A stretch of 64,000 nt of DNA. Source: Mycolicibacterium neoaurum VKM Ac-1815D (lineage in GTDB: Bacteria; Actinomycetota; Actinomycetes; Mycobacteriales; Mycobacteriaceae). This document shows positions 60,653-64,000 of the stretch, piece after piece. Location: NCBI RefSeq assembly GCF_000317305.3, contig NC_023036.2, forward strand, positions 3,720,001-3,784,000. Direction: 5' to 3'. Within the stretch, counting starts at the first letter, position 1; each line of letters begins with the position of its first letter. Below the pieces are notes generated by a model. That model was not told where the DNA came from and did no database searches. It saw only the letters and a program-made list of their open reading frames with translations. Both the position numbers and the translations under genes were made by a program.

Positions 60653-61759
60653 TCAGTTGAGCCGCGACATCCAGCCGTGCGTATCGGCGAAGGTGCCGCG
60701 CTGGATGCCGGTCAGCGTGTCACGCAGCGCCATGGTGATCTCACCGGGCTGGCCGTCGGCGATGGTGAACTCACCGTCGCGATGCTTGACATGCGACACC
60801 GGGGTGATGACGGCGGCGGTGCCGCAGGCGAACACCTCGGTGATCTCCCCCGCGGTCGCCTTCTTCTGCCACTCGTCGACATCGATCTTGCGTTCCTCGA
60901 TGGCGAACCCGGCGTCTGTTGCCAACTGCAACAACGAATCCCGGGTGATCCCCGGCAGCAGAGAACCGGACAGTTCCGGGGTGACCAAGCGTGCCGACCC
61001 GCCGCTGCCGAACACGAAGAACAGGTTCATCCCGCCCATCTCTTCGACATAGCGGCGTTCCAGCGCGTCCAGCCAGACCACCTGATCGCAACCGTGCTCG
61101 GCGGCCTGGGCCTGGGCCAACAGCGACGCGGCGTAGTTGCCGCCGAACTTGGCCGCACCGGTACCGCCGGGCGAGGCACGCACGTACTCGTTGGACAGCC
61201 ACACGCTGACCGGCTTGATCCCACCCTTGAAGTAGGCGCCGGCCGGCGACCCGATCACCAGGTAGCGGTACTCGTCGGATGGGCGCACCCCGAGTCCGGG
61301 TTCGGTCGCGATGACGAACGGCCGCAGATACAACGAGGCCTCACCACCGGCGGCGGGCACCCATTTCTCATCGACGGCGATCAGCTGTCGCAACGATTCC
61401 AGGAACACCTCGGTGGGCAGCTCCGGGATGGCCAGCCGGTTGGCCGAGGCCTGCAGTCGGGCGGCGTTGGCCTCGGGACGGAATGACACGATCGAACCGT
61501 CGGCCCAGCGATAGGCCTTGAGCCCCTCGAAGATCTCCTGTGCGTAGTGCAGCACGATGGCCGACGGATCCAGCTCGATCGGCCCGTAGGGCAGCACCTG
61601 CGCGTCGTGCCAACCGTCGGCGCGGGTGTAGCTCAGCGAGACCATGTGGTCGGTGTGGAAACGGCCGAAACCGGGGTCGGCCAGGATGGCGTCCCTTACC
61701 TCGTCACTTGCCGGTGAGGTGTTGCGGGCAAGCGAGAATTCGAGGGGGCCGTCAGTCAT
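60653..61759 (-). CDS. ilvE: Branched-chain amino acid aminotransferase IlvE
   Basis: IlvE interconverts Leu, Ile and Val with their 2-oxo acids using PLP and glutamate. The 368-aa fold-IV transaminase has the PLP Lys in GAAKFGGNYAASLLAQ (commonly KCGGNYA), EEMGGMNLFFVFG, TPELSGSLLPGITRDSLL and ACGTAAVITPV. It is transcribed with gcvT upstream after a 51-nt gap and ends at the strong hairpin. Confidence 0.97.
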   Translation of the reverse strand: MTDGPLEFSLARNTSPASDEVRDAILADPGFGRFHTDHMVSLSYTRADGWHDAQVLPYGPIELDPSAIVLHYAQEIFEGLKAYRWADGSIVSFRPEANAARLQASANRLAIPELPTEVFLESLRQLIAVDEKWVPAAGGEASLYLRPFVIATEPGLGVRPSDEYRYLVIGSPAGAYFKGGIKPVSVWLSNEYVRASPGGTGAAKFGGNYAASLLAQAQAAEHGCDQVVWLDALERRYVEEMGGMNLFFVFGSGGSARLVTPELSGSLLPGITRDSLLQLATDAGFAIEERKIDVDEWQKKATAGEITEVFACGTAAVITPVSHVKHRDGEFTIADGQPGEITMALRDTLTGIQRGTFADTHGWMSRLN

Positions 61760-61810
61760 GACCCGATTGTATAACCCGTTGGCTAGCGGTTTTGCGTGTG
61801 CCAGCGGCTG

Positions 61811-62908
61811 CTATCTGGTGCGCGCGGAAACGAACGGCGGCTTGACGACCTCACACTCCAGCGCCCGGCCGCGGACGTCGACGGTGACGGTCTGGCCGTC
61901 CTCGATACCGGCCGCGGTGTCGATGAGCGCCAGCGCGATACCGACCTTCAGCGACGGCGAGAACGTCCCCGATGTCGTCGTGCCCACCACCGTCTCACCG
62001 TCGAGGACGGTCAGATCCGCGCGCAGCACGCCGCGCCCCAACGCCTTCAGACCGCGCAGGGTGCGGGTGGGCCCGGCCTGCTTCTCGGCCAGCAGCGCAT
62101 CGCGGCCCCAGAACGATTCCTTCTTCCACCCGACGGCCCAACCGGTGCGGGCCTGCAGCGGCGATATGTCCAGCGACAGTTCGTGGCCGTGCAGCGGGTA
62201 GCCCATCTCGGTGCGCAGGGTGTCGCGGGCACCCAGTCCGGCCGGTTGCCCGCCGGCGGCCTGCACGGCCGTGGCGAGTGCGTCGAAGACGATGTGAGCG
62301 CGCTCCCATTCGGGCAGCAGCTCGAAACCCTGTTCACCGGTGTAGCCGGTGCGGCACACCCGAACCGGCACACCGTCATAGTCGGCGTCGGCGTAACCCA
62401 TGTAGTCCATCGAGGTGGGCAGCCCCAACCCGCCGACGATCTCGGCCGATTTCGGCCCCTGCACCGCGAGCACCGCGTATGAACGGTGCTCATCGGTGAT
62501 GGTCAGTCCGTCGGGTGCGTGACGCTGCAACTCGGCGACCACCGCCGCGGTGTTGGCGGCATTGGGCACCAGGAAGATCTCGTCGTCGGCGACGTAGTAG
62601 GCGATCAGATCGTCGATCACTCCCCCGGAGTCGTTGCAGCACAACGTGTACTGGGCCTTGCCGGGGCCGATCCGCTCCAGGTCGTTGGTGAATACGCTGT
62701 TGACGTAGGCGGCCGCGCCCGGACCCTTCACCAGGGCCTTGCCGAGGTGGCTGACGTCGAACAGGCCGACGGTCTCCCGGGTGGCGGTGTGTTCGGCGAC
62801 GGTGCCGGCGTAGGCCACCGGCATCAGCCAGCCGCCGAACTCGGCGAAGCTGGCGCCCAGGGCGCGGTGTTGTTCTTCCAGCGGGCCGTGCAGCAGGTCA
62901 TCACTCAC
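61811..62908 (-). CDS. gcvT: Aminomethyltransferase GcvT (glycine cleavage T protein)
   Basis: GcvT moves the methylene group from the H-protein to tetrahydrofolate in glycine cleavage. The 365-aa enzyme has GLFDVSHLGKALVKGPGA, CCNDSGGVIDDLIAYYVADD, CRTGYTGEQGFELL and LGARDTLRTEMGYPLHGHEL. Gly cleavage genes gcvP and gcvH are not in the window, as in other mycobacteria. It is divergent from the adenylyl cyclase gene. Confidence 0.96.
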   Translation of the reverse strand: MSDDLLHGPLEEQHRALGASFAEFGGWLMPVAYAGTVAEHTATRETVGLFDVSHLGKALVKGPGAAAYVNSVFTNDLERIGPGKAQYTLCCNDSGGVIDDLIAYYVADDEIFLVPNAANTAAVVAELQRHAPDGLTITDEHRSYAVLAVQGPKSAEIVGGLGLPTSMDYMGYADADYDGVPVRVCRTGYTGEQGFELLPEWERAHIVFDALATAVQAAGGQPAGLGARDTLRTEMGYPLHGHELSLDISPLQARTGWAVGWKKESFWGRDALLAEKQAGPTRTLRGLKALGRGVLRADLTVLDGETVVGTTTSGTFSPSLKVGIALALIDTAAGIEDGQTVTVDVRGRALECEVVKPPFVSARTR

Positions 62909-62939
62909 GAACTCACCCTAGTGCGACACCACCTGCTGG

Positions 62940-62954
62940 CACACTTGCCCGGTG
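62940..62954 (+). promoter_or_regulatory. Leaderless-type promoter at the adenylyl cyclase gene
   Basis: CACACT (62940-62945) ends 6 nt before the first of two GTG codons at 62952. The spacing matches the pattern at ctaE and asnB and favours the first GTG. Confidence 0.5.
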
Positions 62955-64000
62955 GTGGATTTCGACGCGCTGGTCGCCGGCGGGATTCCCGATGCGCGTG
63001 AGCGGGCGCCGCTCATCGAATACCTCGACGGTCTCGGCTTCACCGCCGAAGAGATGATCGACGCCGAGCGGCGCGGACGGTTGTTCGGCCTGGCCGGGGA
63101 TGCCGTGCAACTGTCGGGCCCGCCGGTACACAGCGTGCGCACCGCCGCCGCGGCGCTGGGCATGACGGTCGCCGAGGTCGAACACGCCTGGGCCGCGCTC
63201 GGGCTCACCGTCGCCGGGCCCGACGAGATCGTGCTGAGCGGGCCCGATGTGGATGGCCTGGCGCTGTGGGCGGAGATGCGGCGGGCGTTGGGTGACGAGC
63301 CGGCCACCGGGCTGCTGCGGGTCGTCGGCTCGGTGCTGGCCCGGCTGTCGGAGGCGGTCGCGTCCACGATCCGCCATGCCAGCCCCGACATCCAGATCGA
63401 GCAATCCCATGATGAACTCGTCACCGCCCGCGCCTACCGCGAGGCCTCGGCGTTCGTGCCGCGCCTGGGTGCATTGATCGATGCCGTGCACCGGCATCAC
63501 CTGCAGAACACCCGCCGCTACCTGGAACTGGTGGCACACGAGGACTCTGCGACCGTGGTGTGCGGTGTGGGATTCGCCGACCTTTCCGGGTTCACCGCGT
63601 TGACCCAGACCCTGGAAACGCTGGAGCTGGCCGCACTGCTCAATGAATTCAGCGGTGCCGCAGCCGATCTCATCCATGCTGCGGGTGCCCGGTTGGTCAA
63701 GTTCATCGGCGACGAGGTCATGTGGGTGGCCCCGAGCCCCACCCAGCTCGTCGCGGTTGCCGTCGGTTTGGTCGGTCACCCCAGGGCCGCCGAGGCCGGA
63801 CTGCCGATCCGTGCCGGGCTGGATTTCGGCACCGTGCTGGCCATCGGTGGCGATTACTTCGGCAGTCCGGTGAACCGGGCGGCCCGGCTGGTGGCCGCCG
63901 CCGAACCCGGGCAGATCCTGGTGTCGGCGACGCTGCACGAGCTGCTGCCCGGTGTCGCGGTGAGCGCGCCGGCCGCGCTGACCCTGAAGGGCTTCGCCGA
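62952..64000 (+). CDS. Class III adenylyl cyclase, Rv2212-like (3' end outside window)
   Basis: At least 349 residues are present; the end lies past the right edge. The N-terminal about 190 residues form the helical regulatory domain seen in Rv1264 and Rv2212 (IPDARERAPLIEYLDGLGF). The cyclase homology domain follows with the first metal Asp in GVGFADLSGFTALTQTLE, the Lys/Asp pair in RLVKFIGDEVMWVAPS and Asn-Arg in FGSPVNRAARLVAAAEPG. All catalytic positions are present, so one chain can homodimerise to an active enzyme making cAMP. Rv2212 is reported to respond to fatty acids and pH; that is family knowledge. Confidence 0.9.
   Translation, partial: MVDFDALVAGGIPDARERAPLIEYLDGLGFTAEEMIDAERRGRLFGLAGDAVQLSGPPVHSVRTAAAALGMTVAEVEHAWAALGLTVAGPDEIVLSGPDVDGLALWAEMRRALGDEPATGLLRVVGSVLARLSEAVASTIRHASPDIQIEQSHDELVTARAYREASAFVPRLGALIDAVHRHHLQNTRRYLELVAHEDSATVVCGVGFADLSGFTALTQTLETLELAALLNEFSGAAADLIHAAGARLVKFIGDEVMWVAPSPTQLVAVAVGLVGHPRAAEAGLPIRAGLDFGTVLAIGGDYFGSPVNRAARLVAAAEPGQILVSATLHELLPGVAVSAPAALTLKGFA

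Noticed and set aside
1..64000. tRNA, rRNA, insertion sequence, prophage or CRISPR
   Set aside because: No clover-leaf genes, transposase motifs, phage genes or spaced direct repeats were found while reading the window.

Overview
The window is high-GC actinobacterial chromosome from a Mycobacteriaceae member, most likely a fast-growing Mycolicibacterium. The gene order follows the M. tuberculosis segment from about Rv2147c (sepF) to Rv2212 almost gene for gene. It includes mycobacterial hallmark genes: mptA, mptC and pimB' for LM/LAM and PIM synthesis, pknL with its substrate, ripC, mmpS3, lppM and the actinobacterial qcrCAB oxidase branch. No tRNA, rRNA, CRISPR array, insertion sequence or prophage was seen. 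All calls come from reading the sequence and from family knowledge; no database search was run.

1-17.9 kb, minus strand, is the division and cell-wall (dcw) cluster. In transcription order it runs DUF3040 gene, mraZ, rsmH, ftsL-like gene, ftsI/pbpB, murE, murF, mraY, ftsW, murG, murC, ftsQ, ftsZ, pgeF, yggS, sepF (partial). Most neighbours overlap by 4 nt. The chain breaks between mraY and ftsW, where mycobacteria normally carry murD: here there are only about 265 bp and no MurD coding sequence. MurC also departs from its family at two conserved motifs. An MraZ-type operator (four boxes at 10-bp period) lies upstream of mraZ, and a long imperfect hairpin lies between mraZ and rsmH.

18-36.7 kb mixes lipid and glycan envelope genes (lppM, an idsA2-type prenyl synthase, mptA, mptC, a PlsC-type acyltransferase, fadD15, pimB'), signalling (pknL and an Rv2175c-like regulator), aroG, RNase AS, an ArsA-like ATPase with two SRPBCC proteins, a putative lipoprotein metallopeptidase and the ripC endopeptidase. 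The Rv2172c-type gene found between lppM and idsA2 in M. tuberculosis is absent.

36.8-52.7 kb holds a small Cys-rich protein, an exonuclease/GIY-YIG fusion, trpD and the respiratory supercomplex genes (ctaE-qcrC-qcrA-qcrB on plus; ctaC-ctaF on minus). It also holds a DinB-like gene, mmpS3 with a membrane-protein partner, asnB, adoK, an Rv2203-like membrane protein and an A-type Fe-S carrier.

52.7-64 kb contains a glycerate kinase, a DUF3043 protein and the cobalamin genes cobU-cobT-cobS, with selO 10 nt downstream. A secreted protein with a C39/papain-like cysteine-peptidase-like domain follows after an AT-richer 363-bp leader, then ilvE, gcvT and the start of a class III adenylyl cyclase running off the right edge. 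selO and the secreted peptidase sit where M. tuberculosis has Rv2209, so this is the most accessory-looking part. Several plus-strand genes have a -10-like hexamer 6-7 nt before the start codon, suggesting leaderless transcripts.
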